NCBI RefSeq assembly: GCF_003943465.1
Contig: NZ_RJPR01000001.1
Span: 331,843-395,842, forward strand
DNA length: 64,000 nucleotides
Reading direction: 5' to 3'
Source: Streptococcus cristatus
GTDB lineage: Bacteria; Bacillota; Bacilli; Lactobacillales; Streptococcaceae
Numbering within the stretch: position 1 is the first letter of the stretch; every line of letters begins with the position of its first letter. Position numbers and translations under genes: made by a program. This document shows positions 31,628-40,809 of the stretch, piece after piece. The notes under the pieces were generated by a model. It was not told where the DNA came from, searched no databases, and worked only from the letters and a program-made list of their open reading frames with translations.

Positions 31628-33334
31628 CTATTTCTTCCCTGTTTCTTCTGGTTTCCAGAAGTCGGTAACAGCACCTTTAGCGGCAGAGGATACCATATGA
31701 GCATATTTACCAAGTACACCGCGGCTATAAAGCGGTGGAATAGTTGTTTCTGCTTTTCGTTTTTCAAGTTCTTCTTCAGAAACTGCCATGGAAATTTCCT
31801 TGGTATCTTGGTCAACCGTGACCATATCGCCTGTGCGAAGGTAGGCAATCGGGCCACCATCCTGAGCTTCCGGAGCGATATGTCCGACAACGAGACCGTA
31901 GGTACCACCTGAGAAGCGACCGTCTGTCAAGAGGGCTACCTTATCTCCTTGGCCTTTCCCTACGATGATAGAAGAAAGTGACAGCATTTCTGGCATACCA
32001 GGGCCACCCTTTGGACCAACGTAGCGAACCACGACTACATCGCCATCGACTACTTCATCGGCCAACACTGCATCAATAGCAGCTTCTTCTGAGTCAAAGA
32101 CCTTGGCTGGTCCTACGTGACGACGAACTTTAACACCTGATACCTTGGCAACAGCACCGTCTGGTGCTAGATTCCCATGCAAGATAATCAATGGACCGTC
32201 CGCACGTTTTGGATTTTCCAGCGGCATGATGACCTTCTGACCTGGTGTCAAGTCAGCAAAGTCAGCCAAGTTTTCCGCCACCGTCTTACCTGTACAAGTG
32301 ATTCGATCACCGTGCAAGAAGCCGTTCGCCAAAAGATATTTCATAACGGCAGGCACACCACCGACATTGTATAGGTCTTGGAAGACATACTGGCCGGATG
32401 GTTTCAAATCCGCCAAATGCGGCACGCGCTCTTGAATGACATTGAAATCATCCAAGGTCAGCTCCACATTAGCCGCATGGGCAATGGCCAACAAGTGCAG
32501 AGTAGCATTGGTAGAGCCACCCAGAGCCATGGTCACTGTGATGGCATCTTCGAAGGCTTCGCGAGTCAGAATGTCAGACGGTTTGAGCCCCATTTCCAGC
32601 ATCCGGACAACTGCTCGACCAGCTTCCACGATATCATCCTTCTTATCTTGAGATTCTGCTGGGTGAGAAGAAGAACCTGGCAAACTCATACCTAGAACTT
32701 CAATAGCTGTCGCCATAGTATTTGCCGTATACATACCGCCACAGCCACCAGGGCCAGGGCAGGCATTACACTCGATGCGGCGCACTTCCTCAGCAGTCAA
32801 ATCGCCATGATTCCACTTCCCGATTCCTTCAAAGACGGAAACCAAGTCAATGTCTTTTCCATCAAGATTCCCGGGTGCAATGGTTCCACCATAAGCGAAA
32901 ATAGCTGGAATATCCATATTCGCAATGGCAATCATAGAGCCAGGCATATTCTTATCACAGCCCCCGATAGCGACGAAGGCATCCACATTATGTCCGCCCA
33001 TGGCAGCTTCGATAGAGTCTGCGATGATGTCGCGTGAGGTCAGAGAGAAGCGCATGCCCGGTGTTCCCATGGCAATCCCGTCTGCTACAGTAATCGTACC
33101 GAACTGAACAGGCCAAGCCCCCTGTTCTTTTACTCCTTCCTTGGCTAGTTTACCAAAATCATGCAAGTGAATATTACAAGGCGTATTTTCAGCCCAAGTC
33201 GAAATCACTCCGACAATCGGAGTCTCAAAGTCCTTGTCCGTCATCCCTGTTGCACGAAGCATGGCGCGGTTAGGAGATTTGACCATACTATCATAAATCT
33301 TACTTCTGTGGCGTGTATCTAATTTATCTGTCAT
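31628..33334 (-). CDS. ilvD: Dihydroxy-acid dehydratase
   Basis: About 568 residues from ATG 33334 ([15 protein letters not shown]), with AAAGGGAAAG upstream. Dehydrates 2,3-dihydroxy acids to 2-keto acids in valine, leucine and isoleucine synthesis. The Fe-S ligand Cys residues are visible in [18 protein letters not shown] and [12 protein letters not shown]; the catalytic Ser region is [17 protein letters not shown]. Length is typical for the IlvD/Edd family. It stands alone between a shared terminator and rpmF. Confidence 0.97.
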   Translation of the reverse strand: MTDKLDTRHRSKIYDSMVKSPNRAMLRATGMTDKDFETPIVGVISTWAENTPCNIHLHDFGKLAKEGVKEQGAWPVQFGTITVADGIAMGTPGMRFSLTSRDIIADSIEAAMGGHNVDAFVAIGGCDKNMPGSMIAIANMDIPAIFAYGGTIAPGNLDGKDIDLVSVFEGIGKWNHGDLTAEEVRRIECNACPGPGGCGGMYTANTMATAIEVLGMSLPGSSSHPAESQDKKDDIVEAGRAVVRMLEMGLKPSDILTREAFEDAITVTMALGGSTNATLHLLAIAHAANVELTLDDFNVIQERVPHLADLKPSGQYVFQDLYNVGGVPAVMKYLLANGFLHGDRITCTGKTVAENLADFADLTPGQKVIMPLENPKRADGPLIILHGNLAPDGAVAKVSGVKVRRHVGPAKVFDSEEAAIDAVLADEVVDGDVVVVRYVGPKGGPGMPEMLSLSSIIVGKGQGDKVALLTDGRFSGGTYGLVVGHIAPEAQDGGPIAYLRTGDMVTVDQDTKEISMAVSEEELEKRKAETTIPPLYSRGVLGKYAHMVSSAAKGAVTDFWKPEETGKK

Positions 33335-33511
33335 GTCTTTCCCTTTCATTGTAGTCATCTTTGTGCTTTATTATACCACACTTATGCTCTGTTGGACAGA
33401 AGAAAATTTTTAAATTTTCAGAATATTGGAATAATAACCCCCAAAATAGGTGAAACTGATAAAAAGCTCTGCTATTGTCAAAAAGAAAATCAAAAAATTC
33501 TGTCAAGTAAC

Positions 33512-33540
33512 TTTACTTTACAAAAAAGTTTTGTTATACT
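33512..33540 (+). promoter_or_regulatory. Promoter of rpmF-rpmG
   Basis: TTTACT (33512-33517), 17 bases, TATACT (33535-33540), about 60 bases before rpmF. The rest of the 33359-33601 gap shows no other feature. Confidence 0.65.
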
Positions 33541-33601
33541 GTTAAAGTTGATGAAAATCATGAGATTGCATCGAATTACATTCTAAAAGGAGAAACAAAC
33601 A

Positions 33602-33784
33602 ATGGCAGTACCTGCACGTCGCACTTCAAAAGCGAAGAAAAACAAACGTCGTACACACTACAAAGTAACAGCTCCATCTGTAAACTTTGACGAAACTACT
33701 GGAGATTACTCACGTTCTCACCGTGTATCACTTAAAGGATACTACAAAGGACGTAAAATCGCTAAAGCTGCAGCAGCTGAATAA
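33602..33784 (+). CDS. rpmF: 50S ribosomal protein L32
   Basis: A 60-residue basic protein beginning [20 protein letters not shown], the standard L32 start, ending KIAKAAAAE. Component of the large ribosomal subunit. The zinc-binding Cys residues present in some bacteria are missing, as is usual in streptococci. Co-transcribed with rpmG, 15 bases downstream. AAAAGGAG precedes the start. Confidence 0.97.
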   Translation: MAVPARRTSKAKKNKRRTHYKVTAPSVNFDETTGDYSRSHRVSLKGYYKGRKIAKAAAAE

Positions 33785-33799
33785 TAGAAGGGAGATACC

Positions 33800-33949
33800 A
33801 TGCGCGTAAATATTACACTTGAACACAAAGAATCTGGTGAACGCTTGTACCTTACTTCTAAAAACAAACGTAACACTCCAGACCGTCTTCAATTGAAGAA
33901 ATACTCACCAAAACTTCGCAAACACGTTGTGTTTACAGAAGTTAAATAA
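33800..33949 (+). CDS. rpmG: 50S ribosomal protein L33
   Basis: A 49-residue protein, [20 protein letters not shown] through [15 protein letters not shown]. The paired CxxC motifs of the zinc-containing form are absent, so this is the Cys-free, zinc-independent type. It follows rpmF closely with GGGAG as ribosome site and ends before a terminator. Confidence 0.95.
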
Positions 33950-33961
33950 GACAACATACAG

Positions 33962-33996
33962 AAAGCCTATGAAATCAATATTTCAAAGGCTTTTTT
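33962..33996 (+). terminator. Terminator of rpmF-rpmG
   Basis: AAAGCCTATGAAAT / ATTTCAAAGGCTTT stem followed by a T-run, 13 bases after rpmG. Confidence 0.85.
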
Positions 33997-34074
33997 CTTT
34001 TTATTAAATGCGATATTGTATTGCAATCCAAACTCTGCTTCTTTATGAAATAAATTTAGATGTTCGGATATAAA

Positions 34075-34104
34075 AAGACGGTAGAATCCAATCTACTGTC
34101 TTCT
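34075..34104 (-). terminator. Terminator of ABC exporter operon
   Basis: AAGAC-GGTAGA ... TCTAC-TGTCTT hairpin, with five T following on the minus strand. It lies 84 bases after the permease stop. Confidence 0.7.
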
Positions 34105-34187
34105 TAGCACTCTATAATTTTATAGTGGGGAAAATCACTGTAGGAATTATGAAGCTTTTTATCTAGCTTTTAAACAGCCAGTCAAAC

Positions 34188-34880
34188 TCAATGTTTACGA
34201 TTCCATCCAAACCCTATATATACAAGTACAAGCATTGCCACAATCCAAATGATAAGTGCAAAGAATTGAGGTGTCAAAAGACTAAAGGTAGCCATACTGT
34301 TAAAATACTGATTGTGTGCTCCTAATAGTGAAAAATCTGTTAATAATTTTGCAACTTTATTAACACTTGAAAACAGAGGTAAGGACATTATAAGCAGGTA
34401 GAAAATCAAGCTTACAGCAGACGCTTGTGTTTGATTTTTACAGAATAGTGCTATCGCTAAATTGACAAAAATAAAGCAAGTAATCGTTAAGAAAGTTACT
34501 AATGCGTATACCCCAATGTGAGGTATGGATATAGCAAAAGCAATAGGCATAATACAGACCCCTAATATTGAAAACAGTAAAGGAAATAAAATCGTCGATA
34601 AAATGTACTCAGGTGTTGTGACCCCCGTTAAAATTAATGTTCTGAGGTTCTTTTTGTCTTTTTCCTCGCTTATAATCAATGTTGTAAAGGTTCCAGCAGT
34701 TAGACTATAAATCGTAATAACCGCCATACTCATTAAAAATATAGACCCACGAACATCTGGTACAAAGTTTAAAACGGAAAAGTCTACAATTGGTGTAAAC
34801 ACACATACAAATAAAATCATTTTATTATTAAGAAGGTAGCGATACCGTAACCACAACAAACTAAAAAATCGATTAAACAT
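34188..34880 (-). CDS. ABC transporter permease
   Basis: A 230-residue membrane protein with six likely helices (for example residues 20-40, 50-70, 95-118, 125-148, 160-180 and 205-225). The loop after the second helix has ISEEKDKKNLRTLILTGVT, typical of ABC-2 type permeases, where the conserved E(K/R)...R.LRTL helix contacts the ATPase. It follows the ATPase gene after one base. Substrate unknown; such pairs often export antimicrobial peptides or confer self-protection. Confidence 0.85.
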   Translation of the reverse strand: MFNRFFSLLWLRYRYLLNNKMILFVCVFTPIVDFSVLNFVPDVRGSIFLMSMAVITIYSLTAGTFTTLIISEEKDKKNLRTLILTGVTTPEYILSTILFPLLFSILGVCIMPIAFAISIPHIGVYALVTFLTITCFIFVNLAIALFCKNQTQASAVSLIFYLLIMSLPLFSSVNKVAKLLTDFSLLGAHNQYFNSMATFSLLTPQFFALIIWIVAMLVLVYIGFGWNRKH

Positions 34881-34881
34881 A

Positions 34882-35709
34882 TTATAGTTTTTCTCCTGTT
34901 AATTGAATAAAGATGCTTTCAAGGTTCGTTTCAAGAGAATTGATCGTTTTTACATTCTTTCCTAAATATTTTGAAACTTCTCCCTTTGGAACAATAATTT
35001 CTTTCCCATCAAAATAAGTGACTTTTACCTTATCTGTCTGGCTATATTTATCGATAATGTCATGAGGGGAACCACTTTCTATTATTTTACCTTTATGAAG
35101 CAAAGCTATTGAATCACATAATTTGGTTGCCTCCTCCATGTTATGAGTTGTCAAAAAAATCGTTGTTCCCGCCTCTTTAATTTCTAATAATAAGTCATGA
35201 ACTATTTGAGACAGGGTAGGATCCATTCCTGAAGTAGGTTCATCTAAAAAGATTAGCTGTGGGGAATGCAAAATTGCTCGGATTAATAACATTCGTTGCT
35301 TCATCCCTGTAGATAGTTTTTCTGCTTTTTTAAATCGATCGTCATATAGTTTCAACCGCTTAAGTAAACTGTCAAGATAAGAAATTTCTACATTATGAAA
35401 TTTAGCAAAAAATATTAAATTATCATAGAGTGATAATCTATCATAAAAACCAACATTATCACTCATAATTCCCAATTCTAGAAATTTGTCGGAAGTTAAT
35501 TGAGTACAATCTTCCCCTAATATTTTTGCAGCGCCTTCATCTGGTGATAATTGCCCTGTTAAAATATTTATTGTTGTGGTTTTACCAGCGCCAGATGGAC
35601 CTAAAAACCCAAAAATCTCTCCACCATTAATTGAAAGATTTATATCTTGGAGTGCAATTTTTCCTTTGAAATTCTTTCTAAGATTTGAAATTACAATACT
35701 TTTATTCAT
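34882..35709 (-). CDS. ABC transporter ATP-binding protein
   Basis: A 275-residue ATPase: Walker A GPSGAGKTTT, the signature motif in a shortened form (LSTGMKQRM), Walker B LIFLDEPTSG and the switch His in LTTHNMEEA. The C-terminal 60 residues extend past the core domain as in bacitracin or lantibiotic-type exporters (DrrA/BcrA). Forms a transporter with the permease encoded downstream. Promoter not clear. Confidence 0.9.
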   Translation of the reverse strand: MNKSIVISNLRKNFKGKIALQDINLSINGGEIFGFLGPSGAGKTTTINILTGQLSPDEGAAKILGEDCTQLTSDKFLELGIMSDNVGFYDRLSLYDNLIFFAKFHNVEISYLDSLLKRLKLYDDRFKKAEKLSTGMKQRMLLIRAILHSPQLIFLDEPTSGMDPTLSQIVHDLLLEIKEAGTTIFLTTHNMEEATKLCDSIALLHKGKIIESGSPHDIIDKYSQTDKVKVTYFDGKEIIVPKGEVSKYLGKNVKTINSLETNLESIFIQLTGEKL

Positions 35710-35931
35710 CTCTTTGTCTTTCCTCTATAACTATTTCTCTCCGGTAAACATTAAATGAACGGAATACAATCATAACTTCTCATATTATATCATTATTTCG
35801 AAGCTATTATCAATATCGACTTCAAATCCTTCAAAAAAGAGAGCAAAGATGGATAAAATTCAGCGAAAAACTCTTATAAAATTCCAAGAAAACCCTTACT
35901 TTTGAAAATCTTCATTTTAATGCAATAAATT

Positions 35932-35960
35932 TTGACAGATGCTCTACTAGCCTTTATAAT
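35932..35960 (+). promoter_or_regulatory. Consensus promoter of serine-rich repeat gene
   Basis: TTGACA (35932-35937), exactly 17 bases, TATAAT (35955-35960). Both boxes are perfect, so strong constitutive expression is expected. Confidence 0.88.
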
Positions 35961-35993
35961 AGTATTATTACTAAAATTAGGGAGAGTATGTCC

Positions 35994-38624
35994 ATGCCAA
36001 ATAATGATGAGAACAAAGGTATGTTTCGTAATTTTTTAGGTGGCTTTAAGCGTCTTATAAAAGGAGAAGAGGACGAATCATCCACTTCTGCGGTTCATAA
36101 CAATGAAGGAAATAACCCACAAGTCAATGTGAACCCAGAAGATAGAGAAAATTTCCTCATTGAGAAAGCTTTGGAATCGATCCAATACTACGACCGCTTG
36201 GATGTTATGAATATCGGTGGAGAAGAAGTAGACGAATCTCCAGCTGTAGAAAGTGAAGCTAGTCTGGAGCAGGAAAAAATGGCAGCGAAAAGCCAGGCAG
36301 CTAGCACGATAGAATCTGCTGAGACAAACATTTCTTCAGATTCTATGAAAAAGAGGGGCTTGAAGAGCACTGCTGATTCAATATCTCTATCATTAAGTAT
36401 AGAAAGTAAAAAGGCTTCTCGTAGTTTAGAAGTAACCGAATCACAGACACAAAGTTTGAAAGTTGGGCAATCTGACAGCAAGGAAACGGATACTTCTGCT
36501 AGCTTGTCAATTGCGCAAAGTCATGCCTTCGAGCAATCAATCCTTGAAGAAAATAGAGCGTCGCTGAGCTTATCAATTTTCGAATCTGTATCTCAAAGCA
36601 TGGCCGCTGAAGAGTCTCTCAATGCGGACAACGAGGCGTCTACTAGCTTGTCCGTGGCAGAGTCTGTATCGCAAAGCATCGCTATCCAAGAATCTATCAG
36701 CGCAGAATTGGAAACGTCGCTGAGCTTATCTGTTGCTGAGTCTATTTCTCAGAGTGTTGCTATCCAAGAATCGATCAGCGCGGAAATTGAAGCATCACTG
36801 AGCTTGTCCGTGGCGGAGTCTGTGGCGCAAAGCATTGCTATCCAAGAATCTATCAGCGCAGAATTGGAAGCTTCTACCAGCTTGTCCGTAGCCGAGTCTA
36901 TTTCTCAGAACGTTGCCATCCAAGAATCTATCAGCGCGGAATTGGAAGCTTCTACTAGCCTATCTGTAGCAGAGTCTGTTTCGCAAAGTATTGCTATCCA
37001 AGAATCTATCAGCGCAGAAACGGAAGCATCTACTAGCCTATCTGTAGCAGAGTCTGTTTCGCAAAGCATTGCAGTCCAAGAATCGATCAGCGCGGAAATC
37101 CAAGCGTCTAAGAGCCTGTCTGTGGCGGAATCGGTGTCACAAAGCATTGCTATCCAAGAATCGATCAGCGCGGAATTGGAAGCTTCGCTGAGCCTATCTG
37201 TGGCTGAATCTATTTCGCAAAGTATCGCGATTCAGGAATCCATTAGCGCAGAATTGGAAGCTTCTACCAGCTTGTCCGTGGCGGAGTCTATTTCTCAGAG
37301 CGTTGCCATCCAAGAATCTATCAGCGCAGAAATCGAAGCGTCTACCAGCTTGTCCGTAGCCGAGTCTATTTCGCAAAGCATTGCGATTCAAGAATCTATC
37401 AGCGCGGAAATCGAAGCATCTACTAGCTTGTCGGTGGCCGAGTCTATTTCTCAAAGCGTTGCTATCCAAGAATCAATCAGTGCAGAAGTCGAAGCGTCTA
37501 TCAGCTTGTCCGTGGCTGAGTCCGTTTCTCAAAGCATCGCTATCCAAGAATCAATCAGTGCAGAAGTCGAAGCGTCTGCTAGCCTGTCTATGGCTGAATC
37601 TGTTTCTCAAAGCATTGCCATCCAAGAATCAATCAGCGCAGAAATCGAAGCGTCTACTAGCCTGTCTGTAGAGGAATCCCATGTCTTAGATAGAGCTATT
37701 GAACAGTCTATTATCACGGAAAACGAAGTGTCTACGAGCTTATCTATCGTAGAGTCTGAAGCACTAAGTCAAGCGATCGAATTATCAATTAGCGCGGAAA
37801 ATGAAGCGTCTATCAGCCTATCTGTAGCGGAATCCGAAGCCTTAAGTCGGGCAATTGAACAATCTATTAGCGCGGAGAACGAGGCATCACTAAGCCTATC
37901 TGTTACTGAAAATGAAATTCAAAGCATTGCTATTGAACAGTCTATCAGCCTAGAAAATGAAGTATCTACTAACCTGTCTATGGCGGAATCACAAGCGAAA
38001 AGCGTAGCCGTAGAGCAGTCTATCAGCTTGGAACAAGAACAGTCACGCAGCCTGTCTATCGCGGAATCGCAATCACAACATGCGGCAGTAGAACAATCTC
38101 GCAATCTGGAACAGGAATATTCATACAGTTTGGCAGCTGCGGAATCTAGAGCCAAAAGAGATACTATTGAGCAGTCTACCAGCTTGGAGCAAGAACAATC
38201 ATTTAGCTTATCTACTGCAGAATCTAAAATCCTCAGCAGAGCCGTTGAACAATCAATCAGCGTCGAACAGGATCATTCATTCAGCATTTACCTTGCCCAA
38301 TCTGAAGCCCAAAGTAAGATCATTGAGCAGTCTATCAGCCTAGAGCAAGAACAGTCACGTAGCCTGTCTGTGGCTGAATCGCAATCACAAAGTATCGCTA
38401 TTGAGCAATCAATGAGCTTGGAAAGAGAGCGTTCAATCAGTCTATCTATCGCTGAGTCACAATCACAAAGAATGATTATTGAACAATCAATCAGTGCAGA
38501 GAGAGCCCATTCGATCAGTCTGTCTGCTGCCGTATATCAATCGCAAAGCATGGCTTCTGAATTTACTACTGTCACACAGAATCTATCAACCTTAGCCATG
38601 ATTACTAAGAGACAGAAAAAATAA
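35994..38624 (+). CDS. Serine-rich repeat protein without signal peptide or wall anchor
   Basis: About 876 residues from ATG 35994 (MPNNDENKGMF), nine bases after GGAG; an ATG at 35988 is too close to the ribosome site. The start MFRNFLGGFKRLIKG is a short amphipathic helix. From about residue 115 nearly all sequence is Ser/Glu/Ala repeats, including 13 close copies of a 26-residue unit (LSVAESVSQSIAIQESISAE) and more divergent ones to the end. It lacks the long accessory-Sec signal peptide, LPxTG and membrane helix of serine-rich adhesins. Probably a long coiled coil in the cytoplasm or at the membrane surface. Codon use differs from neighbours because of the repeats. Confidence 0.7.
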   Translation: MPNNDENKGMFRNFLGGFKRLIKGEEDESSTSAVHNNEGNNPQVNVNPEDRENFLIEKALESIQYYDRLDVMNIGGEEVDESPAVESEASLEQEKMAAKSQAASTIESAETNISSDSMKKRGLKSTADSISLSLSIESKKASRSLEVTESQTQSLKVGQSDSKETDTSASLSIAQSHAFEQSILEENRASLSLSIFESVSQSMAAEESLNADNEASTSLSVAESVSQSIAIQESISAELETSLSLSVAESISQSVAIQESISAEIEASLSLSVAESVAQSIAIQESISAELEASTSLSVAESISQNVAIQESISAELEASTSLSVAESVSQSIAIQESISAETEASTSLSVAESVSQSIAVQESISAEIQASKSLSVAESVSQSIAIQESISAELEASLSLSVAESISQSIAIQESISAELEASTSLSVAESISQSVAIQESISAEIEASTSLSVAESISQSIAIQESISAEIEASTSLSVAESISQSVAIQESISAEVEASISLSVAESVSQSIAIQESISAEVEASASLSMAESVSQSIAIQESISAEIEASTSLSVEESHVLDRAIEQSIITENEVSTSLSIVESEALSQAIELSISAENEASISLSVAESEALSRAIEQSISAENEASLSLSVTENEIQSIAIEQSISLENEVSTNLSMAESQAKSVAVEQSISLEQEQSRSLSIAESQSQHAAVEQSRNLEQEYSYSLAAAESRAKRDTIEQSTSLEQEQSFSLSTAESKILSRAVEQSISVEQDHSFSIYLAQSEAQSKIIEQSISLEQEQSRSLSVAESQSQSIAIEQSMSLERERSISLSIAESQSQRMIIEQSISAERAHSISLSAAVYQSQSMASEFTTVTQNLSTLAMITKRQKK
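36640..37671 (+). repeat. Array of 13 tandem 78-bp repeats
   Basis: Within the serine-rich gene, 78-base units coding for 26 residues repeat about 13 times with only scattered substitutions, mostly synonymous or affecting the ELEAS/EIEAS/EVEAS position. Such DNA is prone to length change by recombination without frame loss. Confidence 0.9.
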
Positions 38625-38664
38625 GCTCAGAACAAACAGCGAATGAATACTGAAAGGAACTAAT

Positions 38665-39837
38665 ATGATTAGAAATATTCTATCAAGTAATGGTAAAAGT
38701 CTAGGAATCACCGACATTCTACCCCAGTATGGTGAAGGCTATCGTCTCTCTGTCATGGACGGAACAGTTGATTATCGAACAATTCCCTTAGGAGCCTACG
38801 ATCTGTTCAAACAAGGCTCCAGCAAACAGGATTATCTGGCAGACATTGAAAAAATTAAAACAATGGGCTTCAATACCTACCAGCTGTCCTTTTCATGGAC
38901 TCGCCTCTTCCCGACAGGAGAAGAGCGGAGACCCGATGCTAAAGTCCTTGCTTTCTATGAGTCAATTATCGATGCACTGCTCGAAAATGACATCGAACCA
39001 ATTGTAAGCCTGTCTCATTTCGATTTCCCGCTTCATTTGTATGAAAAATACGGAGCATGGAAAAGTCGGCAAATGATTGCCATGTATGAAAAGTATTGCG
39101 AAGCCGTTTTGACCCACTTTAAAGAAAAAGTCACTTACTGGATTACCTTTAAAGAAATGAGTGCTCTTTCCTATTTGCCATTCTTGGGCGCTGGGCTACA
39201 CTTTGGTAGCACGGAAAACCAGGAGCAACAAATCTGGCTGGCTGCTCACCATCAGCTAATCGCATCCGCAAACGTGGTTAAGCTCGGTCAAACCATCAAT
39301 CCAACCTTCCAATTTGGTAGCTTGATTACCATCAATAGTGACTCTCACCAAGAAAATCACTCAGCTACTGATGCCTTGGGCCATGAGTTGAACAGACGTA
39401 AAAACTACATTTTTACAGATGTGCAGACCAAGGGCCACTATCCAAACCACTTCCTTCGCTACATTGAGCGAAATCAGCTGGATCTGGGCATTACGGAAGA
39501 AGATGTCTTCGCCTTAAGAGAAGGCATCGTGGACTTTGTTGCTTTCTCACATTATGCGGCGGAAAATATCCAAGATTTGTTTACCAACAAATATGTCCGC
39601 AAAAATGTAGAAACTTGCCTTGCACAACCTGTCCTTCTTCGGATTGCCATGTCTGAGCTATATGAGCGCTACCACAAGCCTCTGTTGGTCATTGAGACTT
39701 GTTCTGAGGTCTCTGACCACCCGCAATTAGCTAAGAGCATTCAAGACAACGTTCAAGAAATTATTAAATCCGTTGAGATTGACGGGATTGAGCTGCTTGG
39801 CTACACACCATTTAGCTGGAGCGATGTAAATATCTAG
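38665..39837 (+). CDS. Degenerate glycoside hydrolase family 1 protein
   Basis: A 390-residue protein with clear GH1 segments: LADIEKIKTMGFNTYQLSFS, WTRLFPTGEE, SLSHFDFPLHLYEKYGAW and YWITFKEMSALSYL. The acid/base motif is TFKE instead of TFNE, and the nucleophile region reads LLVIETCSE instead of VxENG; both Glu remain but their partners are changed. It is about 80 residues shorter than normal: the N-terminal Gln-bearing strand and the C-terminal sugar-binding segment after GYTPFSWSD are absent. Probably inactive or altered in substrate. It is 40 bases after the serine-rich gene, likely the same transcript. Confidence 0.75.
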   Translation: MIRNILSSNGKSLGITDILPQYGEGYRLSVMDGTVDYRTIPLGAYDLFKQGSSKQDYLADIEKIKTMGFNTYQLSFSWTRLFPTGEERRPDAKVLAFYESIIDALLENDIEPIVSLSHFDFPLHLYEKYGAWKSRQMIAMYEKYCEAVLTHFKEKVTYWITFKEMSALSYLPFLGAGLHFGSTENQEQQIWLAAHHQLIASANVVKLGQTINPTFQFGSLITINSDSHQENHSATDALGHELNRRKNYIFTDVQTKGHYPNHFLRYIERNQLDLGITEEDVFALREGIVDFVAFSHYAAENIQDLFTNKYVRKNVETCLAQPVLLRIAMSELYERYHKPLLVIETCSEVSDHPQLAKSIQDNVQEIIKSVEIDGIELLGYTPFSWSDVNI

Positions 39838-39863
39838 GATCCAGTCTCAAGCTCAAAACATAG

Positions 39864-39910
39864 AAAAAATCTCCCCGAGAAAGTGAATAATCACTTGTGG
39901 GGAGATTTTT
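39864..39910. terminator. Bidirectional terminator between GH1-like gene and maf
   Basis: AAAAATCTCCCC / GGGGAGATTTTT stem enclosing a smaller AGTGA-ATAA-TCACT hairpin. Confidence 0.85.
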
Positions 39911-39935
39911 GATGTTTTAGAATAGAATCAAAGCC

Positions 39936-40583
39936 TTACTCTTTTCCTTTGCTACCTCTAAAAATCCGATAGCTAGTCTCAGCGACAGGCAGGCCGATGA
40001 TGGTGTGCATATCACCTGTAATTGAACGGATAAAGCGAGGATCCAGCTCCTGAAAGCCATAAGCACCCGCCTTGTCTAGCGGACGCTTGTCATGTAGGTA
40101 GGCCTCGATGATAGGCTCTAATTCTGGGTAATAATCTACAAAGTCCACCTTCGCCACGGTGTAAAAGACTTCTAGAAAATCCTGCATACGTAGGCAGACC
40201 GAGGTCACTACATGGTGGCTCTTGCCAAAGTAAGAGCGAAACATCTGGCCAGCTTCAGCTAAATCCTGTGGTTTATTGTAAATCTGACCACCCACCACTA
40301 CGATAGTATCAGCCGAAATATAAAGGGTCTCGGCTTCCAAGTCCAAATCAGACTTGGCCTTGGAAATCTCACAGCAAATCTTGGCTGCCTTGGTCAAAAA
40401 GTCCTGATCATCGATGGTTGCCATACAATGCTCTTCAATAGCTCGCTCGTCCACTTCTACAGCCTGAATCTCTGGATTCAAAAAGCTCAACAACTCCTTG
40501 CGTCTGGGCGACGTAGATAGCAGAACAAAGCGGCGAATCTCTCCTTTTTCACCTTCCCTTTGGTAGTCAAAAACCATCTTCAT
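39936..40583 (-). CDS. maf: Maf family nucleotide pyrophosphatase
   Basis: A 215-residue protein. The Maf motif is LLSTSPRRKELL near residue 21; further motifs are ISADTIVVV, NKPQ and DKAGAYGFQE. Maf proteins hydrolyse noncanonical or canonical nucleoside triphosphates and affect septum formation. About 20 residues precede the usual start (MKMVFDYQREGEKGEIRR), as in other streptococci. GGAGG lies inside the end of the XRE gene, whose stop overlaps this start (ATGA), so the two are coupled. Confidence 0.9.
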   Translation of the reverse strand: MKMVFDYQREGEKGEIRRFVLLSTSPRRKELLSFLNPEIQAVEVDERAIEEHCMATIDDQDFLTKAAKICCEISKAKSDLDLEAETLYISADTIVVVGGQIYNKPQDLAEAGQMFRSYFGKSHHVVTSVCLRMQDFLEVFYTVAKVDFVDYYPELEPIIEAYLHDKRPLDKAGAYGFQELDPRFIRSITGDMHTIIGLPVAETSYRIFRGSKGKE

Positions 40584-40807
40584 GATTGTCCTCCTGTGTC
40601 CTTTAATTGAAAGAGTTCCTCCACCCGCAAATCAAAAACCTGAGCGATTTTTAAAGCCATCTCTAGCGAGGGATTGTAGCGGTTATTCTCCAAGTGCAAG
40701 ATCGTTTCGCGCCGCATTCCAATGCGATCCGCTAATTCCTGCTGGGTCATGCCTCTGGATTCTCGGACAAATTTGAGATTGGTGATAATATTGCTTTCCT
40801 TGGCCAT
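40580..40807 (-). CDS. XRE-family transcriptional regulator
   Basis: A 75-residue protein that is almost wholly a helix-turn-helix domain: KFVRESRGMTQQELADRIGM, RRETILHLENNRYNPSLEMA, LKIAQVFDLRVEELF. It belongs to the small YozG/PBSX-like repressors that are encoded next to a small membrane protein, here the gene two bases upstream. Probably represses its own operon. Confidence 0.9.
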   Translation of the reverse strand: MAKESNIITNLKFVRESRGMTQQELADRIGMRRETILHLENNRYNPSLEMALKIAQVFDLRVEELFQLKDTGGQS

Positions 40808-40809
40808 TT

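Noticed and set aside
31336-31908. 190-codon minus-strand ORF across the DUF59 gene and ilvD end
   Set aside because: Overlaps two conserved genes and a terminator; shadow frame.
36188-37671. Long minus-strand and alternate-frame ORFs across the serine-rich gene
   Set aside because: They arise from the 78-base repeats read in other frames; they have no ribosome sites and odd compositions.
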